This document shows, one piece after another, positions 50,167 to 64,000 of a DNA stretch of 64,000 nucleotides. Both the position numbers and the translations under genes were made by a program. The DNA is from Streptomyces sp. ISL-10 (GTDB taxonomy: Bacteria > Actinomycetota > Actinomycetes > Streptomycetales > Streptomycetaceae), in NCBI RefSeq assembly GCF_018614575.1, contig NZ_JAGGOJ010000017.1:186001-250000 (forward strand). The letters are read 5' to 3'. The stretch's first letter is position 1, and the number at the start of each line of letters is the position of its first letter. The notes below the pieces were generated by a model that saw only the letters and a list, made by a program, of their open reading frames with translations, was not told where the DNA came from and made no database searches.

Positions 50167-52338
50167 GTGAACGACAGAGCTGTCTGCGCGCTGCCCATGG
50201 CCGCGCGCGAGGACGACCGGAAGGCCGGCACCCGACCGAGGCCGCGCCGCCGCAGTGTCGTCGCCGCCCTCACCGCACTCGCCGCCCTGGCCGGCACCGG
50301 CGCGCTCGGCGGCTGTTCCGTACCCGCCCCGCGGCGATCGGGCCCGGTGGCCGATCCCGCGCCCGGCATTCCGATAGCCAGCTCCCGGCGTGCGCAGCTG
50401 ATGCAGATCCTCGCGCACCCGGACGACGACCTGTACTTCATGAACCCGGACACGCAGCAGATGCTGGACGCCGGAGTGCCGCTGGTCTGCGTGTACGTCA
50501 CCGCCGGCGAGGCCGACGGGAAGAACCACATACCGGGTGACTGGGACGTTCCTGCCGACAAGACCGCGTACTCCTCGGCCCGCCACCAAGGACTGCGCCA
50601 GGCGTACGCCGAGCTGCTCGGGCTCGACAGGTTCACCGACTGGCAGAAGGGCGTCGCGACCCTGCGCGGCGACCGGCGGGCCGAGATCAACACCCTGGCG
50701 AACGGCGTCCGCCGGGTCGAGCTGATCTTCCTCAATCTCGCCATGCACACCGCCCGGGGCGACCGTATGGGCCTGCCGAGCCTGTGGCACGACCGGGCGC
50801 TCGGACTTGCGACCGTCGTGGCCGACGACTCCCCCGTCCGCAAGGCCGACTCGTACGACTACGACCAACTCGTCGATGTGCTCGTCGGACTGATGGAGCG
50901 TTACCGGCCGACCGTCGTACAGACCCTCGACCCGGATCCGGACATCCAGCACAGCGACGAGGCGACGCGCAAGAAGGACAGTGAGCAGCGCGGCTACTCC
51001 GACCACGCCGACCACACGGCGGTGGCCTCCTTCAGCTGGGCGGCCATGGTCCGCTGGGTGGCCGAGGCGACGCAGGACGGCGGCGAGGTGCCCGCCTTCG
51101 TGGCGACGTCCTTCCGCGGGTACTACAACCGGCACTGGCCGAAGAACCTCCCCGCCGCCGTGCTGGGCCGCAAGGCGTCGCACCTCGTCCCCTACGGCGG
51201 TGACCCCGACTGGGACTGCGGCAACGCGGCCGGCTGCGGCGACTACAACGTCGGCGGCAAGCGCCCGCTGAAGAACAAGAAGGGCTGGGTCCGCTCCACC
51301 CACCACCGTTACCCCGGCCCCCGCACCGCCGTCGTGAAGGAACCGGACGGACGGCTGTCGGCCTACGGGGTGCTCGGGCTGCGGGCGGTCCGCTGGCGCG
51401 AGAGCGACCCCAGGAGCGGTCGCTGGGGCGAGCCCGCCGACCTCGGCGGCGGCCCGCTCGCCCCCGCCCTGGGCGCCGCCGCGCTCGAGGACGGCAGGCA
51501 ACTGCTGTTCGGGCTGCGGTTCTCGGCGGTCAGCGGGCACGGCGGGGACAACGCCCGCGAGATCGTGCTGCTGGAGCAGCGCTCCCCCGGCGGGCCCTTC
51601 CTCGCCTGGCGCGGGCTGGGCAATCCCGAGCGCGACGACGACCGCGGCCGGCGCATCGGCGTACCGGTGGCCGTCACCGCGCCGGACGGCCGGGTGCATC
51701 TGTTCGTGCGCAACGCGGACAAGGGCGTCAGCACCCGGGTGCGGGACGCGGTCGGCGGCTGGAGCGGCTGGCAGGACCTCGGCGGCGGCGAGATCCAGGA
51801 CGGCCTGACCACCGTCGTCGACACCGAGGGCCGCGTCCACCTCTTCGGCGCGGGGCACGACACCGTGCACCACTGGGCCCAGGACGCGCCCGGCGAGCCC
51901 ATGACCCTGCATCCGGGGGGCCGGCTCCCGGCGGCCGTGGACGTTCCGGCCGCGCTGGCGGATGTCGACGGGTCCCTCCAACTGCTGTACCGGCAGGAGC
52001 GGTCCTACGAGCGGGCCACGCCGACGGACTCCCGCGGCACGGCGGCGGCCGGGCTCACCCGCGTACGTCCCGACGGCAAGCGGCTGCCGGCGATCCGCTT
52101 CGAGGGGTACGGGCCCGTCCGCGCGGCGGTCGGGAAGACCGGTGCCGCCCTCCTGGGCAGGGACCTGCACGGACGGATCCAACTCCGTTTCGCCGGCCGC
52201 CTGTTGACCCGTACGGCCGGGGTGCAGAGCATCGACGTGCCCAGCCTGCACATGAGCGGCGACGGCCCGGCCGTCGTGGGCCTGGGCGCGGACGCCCACC
52301 CGTGGACCTGGTGGCCCAGCGCCGGAACGGACGGCTGA
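50167..52338 (+). CDS. PIG-L family deacetylase lipoprotein with beta-propeller domain
   Basis: A 723-residue exported protein. The N-terminus has a RPRPRRRSVVAAL basic stretch and a lipobox LGGC (Cys50); the twin arginines allow Tat export. Residues 75-330 are a PIG-L (LmbE-like) deacetylase: ILAHPDDDLYFM with zinc ligands, and SDHADHTAVA. Residues about 360-720 form beta-propeller-like repeats (GRVHLFVRNADKGVSTRVRD, GRVHLFGAGHDTVHHWAQD). It probably removes acetyl groups from amino sugars on the cell surface or in the surroundings. GTG at 50167 is the first start; the ATG at 50197 is an alternative. No operon partner. Confidence 0.88.
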   Translation: MNDRAVCALPMAAREDDRKAGTRPRPRRRSVVAALTALAALAGTGALGGCSVPAPRRSGPVADPAPGIPIASSRRAQLMQILAHPDDDLYFMNPDTQQMLDAGVPLVCVYVTAGEADGKNHIPGDWDVPADKTAYSSARHQGLRQAYAELLGLDRFTDWQKGVATLRGDRRAEINTLANGVRRVELIFLNLAMHTARGDRMGLPSLWHDRALGLATVVADDSPVRKADSYDYDQLVDVLVGLMERYRPTVVQTLDPDPDIQHSDEATRKKDSEQRGYSDHADHTAVASFSWAAMVRWVAEATQDGGEVPAFVATSFRGYYNRHWPKNLPAAVLGRKASHLVPYGGDPDWDCGNAAGCGDYNVGGKRPLKNKKGWVRSTHHRYPGPRTAVVKEPDGRLSAYGVLGLRAVRWRESDPRSGRWGEPADLGGGPLAPALGAAALEDGRQLLFGLRFSAVSGHGGDNAREIVLLEQRSPGGPFLAWRGLGNPERDDDRGRRIGVPVAVTAPDGRVHLFVRNADKGVSTRVRDAVGGWSGWQDLGGGEIQDGLTTVVDTEGRVHLFGAGHDTVHHWAQDAPGEPMTLHPGGRLPAAVDVPAALADVDGSLQLLYRQERSYERATPTDSRGTAAAGLTRVRPDGKRLPAIRFEGYGPVRAAVGKTGAALLGRDLHGRIQLRFAGRLLTRTAGVQSIDVPSLHMSGDGPAVVGLGADAHPWTWWPSAGTDG

Positions 52339-52429
52339 CGGCGCCCGCCACAACCTGGGACCCGTCGTCGCCGGACGGGCCCACGACAGCGAAGCGGGAA
52401 CGCGAGACCCCCGGCATCCGGGGCCACCA

Positions 52430-53344
52430 TCAGATCGGCGACCGTGCCCTCAGCCGCCGCAGCATCCGCGCGTCCTCGAAGCCCACCTCCCGGGCCGCGC
52501 TCTCCACGGTCGCACCGAGGCCGACCAAGTGCTCGGCCCGTTCGACCCGCAGCGCCTGCTGGTAGCGCAGGGGCGTCAGGCCCCCGGTGGCGCGGGCGAA
52601 CAGCCGGGTGAGGGTGCGCCCGCTCACGCCGGCGAAGGCCGCCAGATCCGCCAGCGGCAGCGCCTCGGTGAACCGGGTGTCGATGAGGTCCTGGACCTCG
52701 TGGACGGTGTCGTCCACATGGGACCGGTGCCGCAGCATGGCGCTGGTCTGCGGCTCGTTGCCGTTGCGGCGGGCGTAGACGACCATCTCGCGCGCGACCC
52801 GGGCCGCGACGGCCGGGCCGTGCCGCCCGGCCACCAGGTGCAGCGCCAGGTCGATGCCGCTGGCGATGCCGGCCGAGGTCACCACCCGGTCGTCGGTGGT
52901 GAACAGCACGTCCCGCACGACGACCGCCCTCGGATGCCTCGCCGCCAGTTCGTCCTGGAGGTGGTGGTGCGTGGTGCACCGCCGCCCGTCCAGCAGCCCG
53001 GCGAGACCCAGGGCCTCGGCGCCGGCGCAGACACTGGCGACGGTGCCCCCGGCCGCATGGTGGGCGCACAGTCGTTCCAGCACCGACGGGCCGGGGAGCG
53101 GGCCGCCGCGCAGTGCGGGCGCGCGCCAGCCCGGCACCACGATCAGGTCGTCCGGTCCCAGCTCCGGCCAGTGGGTCGATGCCGCCAGCGGCAGGCCCTG
53201 GGCGCTGGGCACCTGCTCCCGCTCGGCGACATAGGCGAGCCGGTAGGGATGCCCGAAGTCCGCCGCGGTGCCGAAGGCCTGGGCGGGTCCGGCCAGGTCG
53301 AGCAGATGGACGCCGGGGACAAGGACGAAGACGACCTGGCTCAC
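52430..53344 (-). CDS. GlxA-type AraC-family transcriptional regulator
   Basis: A 304-residue regulator. The first 165 residues are a DJ-1/PfpI-like domain (SQVVFVLVPGVHLLDLAGPAQ, GTVASVCAGAEALGLAGLLDG with the Cys at the elbow). The last 100 residues are the double-HTH AraC domain (LADLAAFAGVSGRTLTRLFA, ERAEHLVGLGATVESAAREV). Such proteins sense small molecules or act in catabolic control. GTG at 53344 overlaps the stop of the isochorismatase gene as GTGA, so the pair is co-expressed and the regulator probably controls that operon. Confidence 0.9.
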   Translation of the reverse strand: MSQVVFVLVPGVHLLDLAGPAQAFGTAADFGHPYRLAYVAEREQVPSAQGLPLAASTHWPELGPDDLIVVPGWRAPALRGGPLPGPSVLERLCAHHAAGGTVASVCAGAEALGLAGLLDGRRCTTHHHLQDELAARHPRAVVVRDVLFTTDDRVVTSAGIASGIDLALHLVAGRHGPAVAARVAREMVVYARRNGNEPQTSAMLRHRSHVDDTVHEVQDLIDTRFTEALPLADLAAFAGVSGRTLTRLFARATGGLTPLRYQQALRVERAEHLVGLGATVESAAREVGFEDARMLRRLRARSPI

Positions 53345-53892
53345 GCCGCGGACGCTCCCGACTCCGCCTCCAGCTCGGCCACGGTGGCGATGCGGGCGAA
53401 CCGGTCGCGCAGGACCGCCTCGGTCCGCTCGATGATCGCTTCGGCGCTGAGTCCACCGATCGGGTTGGTGGTGGTGGCGTCGCTGACGAAGACCATCCGG
53501 TAGCCGAGGTCGCTGCCCAGCCGGGTGGTGGTCTCCACGCACTGTTCGGTGCGGATGCCGCACACCCACAGCTCGCCCACGCCTTCGGCGGTCAGGATCC
53601 GCTGCAGATCGGTGGTGGTGAAGGCGTTGTGCGACGTCTTGTGCAGCACGGGTTCGCCCGCCGCCGGACGCCGGAGCTCCGCCAGGAGCCGTACGTGTCC
53701 GAGCTCCGGGTCGAACACATCGCCGCTGCCGGGCTCGGTGTGCAGCACCCACACCACCAGGTCTCCGGCCGAACGGGCCAGCCCGACCAGCCGGTTGACC
53801 GGCTCGGCGATCTCCGGGTCGGCGATCTGCTCCCACAGGGGGCGCGCCCGGAAGGACTCCTGGACATCGATGACTATCAGCGCTCGTCTCAT
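53341..53892 (-). CDS. Isochorismatase-family cysteine hydrolase
   Basis: A 183-residue cysteine hydrolase. The catalytic triad appears as Asp in IVIDVQESF (near 9), Lys in LHKTSHNAF (near 84) and Cys in GIRTEQCVETTTRLG (near 118). The family includes isochorismatase, nicotinamidase and related amidases; the absence of siderophore genes nearby argues against a true isochorismatase. ATG at 53892 (MRRALIVIDVQ) is preferred; an ATG three codons earlier is possible. Upstream TATGCT (53915-53920) could be the -10. First gene of a two-gene operon with the GlxA-type regulator. Confidence 0.88.
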   Translation of the reverse strand: MRRALIVIDVQESFRARPLWEQIADPEIAEPVNRLVGLARSAGDLVVWVLHTEPGSGDVFDPELGHVRLLAELRRPAAGEPVLHKTSHNAFTTTDLQRILTAEGVGELWVCGIRTEQCVETTTRLGSDLGYRMVFVSDATTTNPIGGLSAEAIIERTEAVLRDRFARIATVAELEAESGASAA

Positions 53893-54004
53893 GGCACCCA
53901 TTCTGACCAGGCAGGACAGCATACAGAAAGGCCCGATCGGGACCGGCAGCGGAACGATCAGGTCAGCCCGGGGCACCCGGTACGCACACCTGCGCGCAGA
54001 CGCC

Positions 54005-54038
54005 GAAGGGCCCCGCACCAGCAGGTGCGGGGCCCTTC
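54005..54038 (-). terminator. Terminator of tuf
   Basis: A perfect 15-bp stem (54005-54019 with 54024-54038) and a 4-nt AGCA loop lie about 50 bp after the tuf stop. It may also block transcription entering from the other side. Confidence 0.88.
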
Positions 54039-54086
54039 TTGCAGCTCAGGGAGCTACCAGGTCGAACCGTCGAAGTTCCGGGGAAC

Positions 54087-55280
<1,194 letters not shown>

Positions 55281-55401
55281 TGGGGTCCTCCTGTGGAGTG
55301 GTTCTGTACGCCTTACTCATCGGCGCCAGGTGATCTTTGCTGGGAAGCCGGCCGCCGGGGTTACGACCCTGAAGGTATCGGGGCGAACCCCCGGCGGACG
55401 G

Positions 55402-55407
55402 TGTCAA
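55402..55407 (-). promoter_or_regulatory. Candidate -35 of a tuf-specific promoter
   Basis: Minus-strand TTGACA is a perfect -35 in the fusA-tuf spacer, but no good -10 lies at 16-18 bp (GATACC comes only after 22 bp). A second promoter for tuf here is established in related streptomycetes; the exact position is uncertain. Confidence 0.4.
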
Positions 55408-55431
55408 GCCTAAAGCGTGAACCCGGGTGAG

Positions 55432-57558
<2,127 letters not shown>

Positions 57559-57596
57559 ATGGCTCAGTCTTCTCTCGGTCTCGATGTGGGTAGCGA

Positions 57597-58067
57597 CTAC
57601 CAGCGGTAGTGCGCGAAGGCCTTGTTGGACTCGGCCATCTTGTGCGTGTCCTCACGCTTCTTGACCGAAGCGCCGAGGCCGTTGGAGGCGTCGAGCAGTT
57701 CGTTCATGAGGCGCTCGGTCATGGTCTTCTCGCGGCGGGCTCGGGAGTAACCCACGACCCAGCGGAGCGCGAGGGTGGCGGCACGACCGGGCTTGACCTC
57801 GATCGGCACCTGGTAGGTGGCGCCACCGACACGGCGGGACTTGACCTCGAGAGAGGGCTTGACGTTCTCGAGGGCGCGCTTCAGCGTGATGACCGGGTCA
57901 GCGCCGGTCTTCTCGCGGAGGCCTTCCATGGCGCCGTAGACGATCCGCTCGGCGGTGGAACGCTTGCCGTTGAGCAGGATCTTGTTGATGAGCGAGGTCA
58001 CCAGAGGAGAACCGTAAACCGGGTCGATGATGACCGGGCGCTTCGGGGCGGGGCCCTTACGAGGCAT
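57597..58067 (-). CDS. rpsG: 30S ribosomal protein S7
   Basis: A 156-residue S7, a primary binder of the 16S 3' domain and, in E. coli, the str operon repressor. MPRKGPAPKRPVIIDPVYGS and KPSLEVKSRRVGGATYQVPI are diagnostic; the C-terminus ends KAFAHYRW. Starts 2 bp after rpsL. Confidence 0.98.
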   Translation of the reverse strand: MPRKGPAPKRPVIIDPVYGSPLVTSLINKILLNGKRSTAERIVYGAMEGLREKTGADPVITLKRALENVKPSLEVKSRRVGGATYQVPIEVKPGRAATLALRWVVGYSRARREKTMTERLMNELLDASNGLGASVKKREDTHKMAESNKAFAHYRW

Positions 58068-58069
58068 TC

Positions 58070-58441
58070 TTACTTCTCCTTCTTGGCGCCGTAGCGGCTG
58101 CGGGCCTGCTTGCGGTTCTTGACACCCTGGGTGTCGAGGGAACCGCGGATGATCTTGTAACGAACACCAGGCAGGTCCTTCACACGGCCGCCACGCACGA
58201 GCACGATGGAGTGCTCCTGCAGGTTGTGTCCCTCACCCGGGATGTAAGCCGTGACCTCGATGCCAGAGGTCAGACGCACACGCGCGACCTTACGCAGGGC
58301 CGAGTTCGGCTTCTTCGGGGTGGTCGTGAACACACGCGTGCAGACGCCGCGGCGCTGAGGGGAACCCTCGAGTGCGGGCGTCTTGTTCTTCTCGACCTTG
58401 TCCTGCCGGCCCTTACGGACCAGCTGCTGGATCGTAGGCAC
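58070..58441 (-). CDS. rpsL: 30S ribosomal protein S12
   Basis: A 123-residue S12 of the decoding centre. PKKPNSALRKVARV carries Lys43 and GRVKDLPGVRYKI carries Lys88, the residues whose mutation gives streptomycin resistance; both are wild type here. First gene of the str operon, with a near-consensus promoter about 190-220 bp upstream and the shared leader hairpin in between. Confidence 0.98.
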   Translation of the reverse strand: MPTIQQLVRKGRQDKVEKNKTPALEGSPQRRGVCTRVFTTTPKKPNSALRKVARVRLTSGIEVTAYIPGEGHNLQEHSIVLVRGGRVKDLPGVRYKIIRGSLDTQGVKNRKQARSRYGAKKEK

Positions 58442-58490
58442 TACTTCTCCGGTTTCTGTGTGCCGTCAGTGAAGCTAACCTGGAACGTCG

Positions 58491-58515
58491 CCGACCCACG
58501 CGGTCGGGTGTGTCG
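58491..58515 (-). promoter_or_regulatory. str leader hairpin element shared with the S10 leader
   Basis: In gene orientation CGACACA then CCCGACCGCGTGGGTCGG, identical to the S10 element except A for G at the seventh base. The predicted hairpin is CCGACC-GCGTG-GGTCGG. It lies 50-75 nt before the rpsL start. Confidence 0.75.
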
Positions 58516-58634
58516 AATGCTGCGGACCTCCGCCGCGAGCGGAAAAGGGCGCAGATCACGGTGGCCGGTATCTGACTCGCCATGCGGTTGAGGACACGCA
58601 CACGAGCCCAGGCACACCCCAGGCACAAGGTCTG

Positions 58635-58663
58635 AGCGTACCTACCTCACCGAGTTCGGTCAA
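58635..58663 (-). promoter_or_regulatory. rpsL (str operon) promoter
   Basis: Minus-strand TTGACC (58658-58663), 17-bp spacer, TACGCT (58635-58640). The predicted start near 58628 gives a leader of about 187 nt. The rest of the 58442-58942 interval has no gene; it ends with the rpoC terminator. Confidence 0.75.
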
Positions 58664-58890
58664 AACAAATGCAAGCGGGCCTGACACGCCGATCAGCAAT
58701 TCAGGCTGCGAGCACCCCGGTGAGCGGCTCTCGACTCCGCCGAGCCGGACATCCAGGACACCGCGGTGGGTCGCCAGAAGGCCGCAGGGAAGGCCCTGCC
58801 GGGCCGCTGCCCGCCCCCGGACCCCGCACACACCCTCCGCCTCCCGTCGGCGGCCACCGGAGGCTCACGGCCCCGCAGCGCCGGGGCACG

Positions 58891-58928
58891 CCGAAGGGCG
58901 GCCACCCCACAGGGTGACCGCCCTTCGG
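58891..58928 (-). terminator. Terminator of the rpoB-rpoC operon
   Basis: A 17-bp stem (58891-58907 with 58912-58928) with one mismatch and a CACA loop, 14 bp after the rpoC stop. Confidence 0.88.
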
Positions 58929-58942
58929 TTCAGACGTACGCC

Positions 58943-62842
<3,900 letters not shown>

Positions 62843-62929
62843 TTTTTCGTCAATCCCTCTTTCGGGGTTGTGCCCTCCGCGTCAGCGGAAAACGGGCTCT
62901 GTATCAGTGGTCTGTACGGTCCCGGGGGC

Positions 62930-62960
62930 GGTGGGGGGCTCGTTGTGAGAGCCCCCCACC
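62930..62960 (-). terminator. Hairpin between rpoB and rpoC
   Basis: A perfect 12-bp stem (62930-62941 with 62949-62960), 7-nt loop, 8 bp after the rpoB stop. No T-run follows. It is more likely an RNA processing or partial attenuation signal than a full terminator, because rpoC normally depends on the rpoB promoter. Confidence 0.5.
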
Positions 62961-62967
62961 GGGCCCG

Positions 62968-64000
62968 TCAGACCTCTTCGACGCTGCTCGGCTCGCGCCG
63001 GGACAGGTCGATACCGAGCTCCTCCGCAGCGCGGAAGACGTCCTCGTCCGTGTCGCGCATCTCGATGGACATGCCGTCCGAGGACAGCACCTCCACGTTG
63101 AGGCAGAGCGACTGCATTTCCTTGATGAGCACCTTGAAGGACTCGGGAATGCCGGGCTCGGGGATGTTCTCGCCCTTGACGATGGCCTCGTAGACCTTCA
63201 CGCGGCCGGTCACGTCGTCGGACTTGATCGTCAGCAGCTCCTGGAGCGCGTAGGCGGCGCCGTACGCCTCCAGCGCCCACACCTCCATCTCACCGAATCG
63301 CTGGCCACCGAACTGGGCCTTACCACCCAGCGGCTGCTGGGTGATCATCGAGTACGGACCGGTCGAACGGGCGTGGAGCTTGTCGTCGACCAGGTGGTGG
63401 AGCTTGAGGATGTACATGTACCCGACCGAGATCGGGTCCGGGAACGGCTCGCCGGAGCGGCCGTCGAACAGGCGCGCCTTACCGGTCGGGAGCACCATGC
63501 GCTCGCCGTCCCGGTTCGGGATCGTGTGCTGCAGCAGGCCGGCCAGCTCGTCCTCGCGGGCACCGTCGAAGACCGGGGTCGCGACGTTGGTGCCGGGCGC
63601 GACGTCGTCGGCGCCGATGGCCTGCAGACGCTGGGCCCACTCCTCGCTCAGGCCGGAGACGTCCCAGCCGCGGCTGGCGAGCCAGCCGAGGTGGATCTCC
63701 AGGACCTGTCCCGGGTTCATTCGGGACGGGACACCCAGCGGGTTGAGGATGATGTCGACCGGGGTGCCGTCCTCCAGGAACGGCATGTCCTCGATCGGCA
63801 GGATCTTGGAGATGACGCCCTTGTTGCCGTGACGGCCGGCGAGCTTGTCACCGTCGGTGATCTTGCGCTTCTGGGCCACGTAGACGCGGACCAGCTGGTT
63901 GACGCCCGGGGGAAGCTCGTCGCCCTCCTCGCGGTCGAAGACGCGCACGCCGATGACCTTGCCGGTCTCGCCGTGCGGCACCTTCAGCGAGGTGTCGCGC
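62968..64000 (-). CDS. rpoB: DNA-directed RNA polymerase beta subunit (3' part, runs off the window)
   Basis: The last 343 residues of the beta subunit; the gene continues past base 64000. Recognisable are RVYVAQKRKITDGDKLAGRH, PLGVPSRMNPGQVLEIHLGW, GGKAQFGGQRFGEMEVWALE and the C-terminal DEDVFRAAEELGIDLSRREP. The rifampicin-binding region is outside the window. Confidence 0.98.
   Translation of the reverse strand, partial: RDTSLKVPHGETGKVIGVRVFDREEGDELPPGVNQLVRVYVAQKRKITDGDKLAGRHGNKGVISKILPIEDMPFLEDGTPVDIILNPLGVPSRMNPGQVLEIHLGWLASRGWDVSGLSEEWAQRLQAIGADDVAPGTNVATPVFDGAREDELAGLLQHTIPNRDGERMVLPTGKARLFDGRSGEPFPDPISVGYMYILKLHHLVDDKLHARSTGPYSMITQQPLGGKAQFGGQRFGEMEVWALEAYGAAYALQELLTIKSDDVTGRVKVYEAIVKGENIPEPGIPESFKVLIKEMQSLCLNVEVLSSDGMSIEMRDTDEDVFRAAEELGIDLSRREPSSVEEV

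Noticed and set aside
50161..52353. 730-codon open frame on the minus strand
   Set aside because: Antisense to the PIG-L gene, which has clear motifs.
45362..53892. Accessory island as an integrated mobile element
   Set aside because: No integrase, transposase, direct-repeat ends or tRNA attachment site were seen, and GC is like the rest; it is only an accessory gene group.

Overview
The window is typical chromosomal DNA of a Streptomyces or very close relative. The evidence is a very high GC content, GTG starts and GTGA/ATGA stop-start overlaps, and a gene order that matches the conserved core of streptomycetes: glmS-acpS-nnr-alr-tsaE, rpsI-rplM, rplQ-rpoA, the spc and S10 ribosomal clusters, tuf-fusA-rpsG-rpsL and rpoC-rpoB. 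No rRNA, tRNA, CRISPR array, IS element or prophage gene was found.

Layout. 1-4.2 kb: a SAM methyltransferase ending in a 37-bp minisatellite, a membrane protein, and an ECF42-type sigma factor with its DGPF/YciI partner behind a promoter that fits the ECF42 motif. 4.2-16.5 kb, mostly minus strand: tRNA t6A genes (tsaD, tsaB, tsaE) with rimI, an L,D-transpeptidase-like protein without its catalytic motif, a 66-residue ORF behind a candidate iron box, an alpha/beta hydrolase, alr, NAD(P)HX repair, acpS, glmS and a DrrAB-like ABC exporter. 16.6-26.8 kb: coaA-DUF389, glmM, rpsI-rplM, a Ser/Thr kinase, an ABC-F ATPase, a membrane-anchored secreted protein and truA. 26.8-44.4 kb, all minus: rplQ-rpoA-rpsK-rpsM-rpmJ-infA-map-adk-secY, then a 1.5-kb interval of gene relics and terminators, then the rest of spc and all of S10. 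44.4-54 kb: an accessory island with a two-gene RNA-repair module, a PIG-L lipoprotein, a GlxA-type regulator and an isochorismatase-family hydrolase. 54-64 kb, minus: tuf, fusA, rpsG, rpsL, rpoC and the 3' end of rpoB.

How the parts work together. Most of the window is the cell's translation and transcription machinery plus early peptidoglycan supply (GlmS, GlmM, Alr). Around it lie tRNA modification (TsaB/D/E, TruA), protein modification (RimI, Map) and cofactor metabolism (CoaA, AcpS, NnrDE). The clearest accessory system is the RNA-repair pair at 45.4-49.8 kb. One protein joins an RNA ligase to a P-loop kinase. The next joins an MJ1316/DUF504-like domain, an EEP phosphoesterase, a 2H phosphoesterase and a nucleotidyltransferase. 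Together they could in principle heal and seal broken RNA.

Two sequence patterns stand out. (1) The untranslated leaders of the S10 and str operons share a 25-nt element (24 of 25 identical) that forms a hairpin, and the rplM leader carries a structurally similar copy. (2) Four genes end in short tandem duplications that span or touch the stop codon. Several housekeeping genes also show a -10-like hexamer 6-7 nt before the start codon, which suggests leaderless transcripts.
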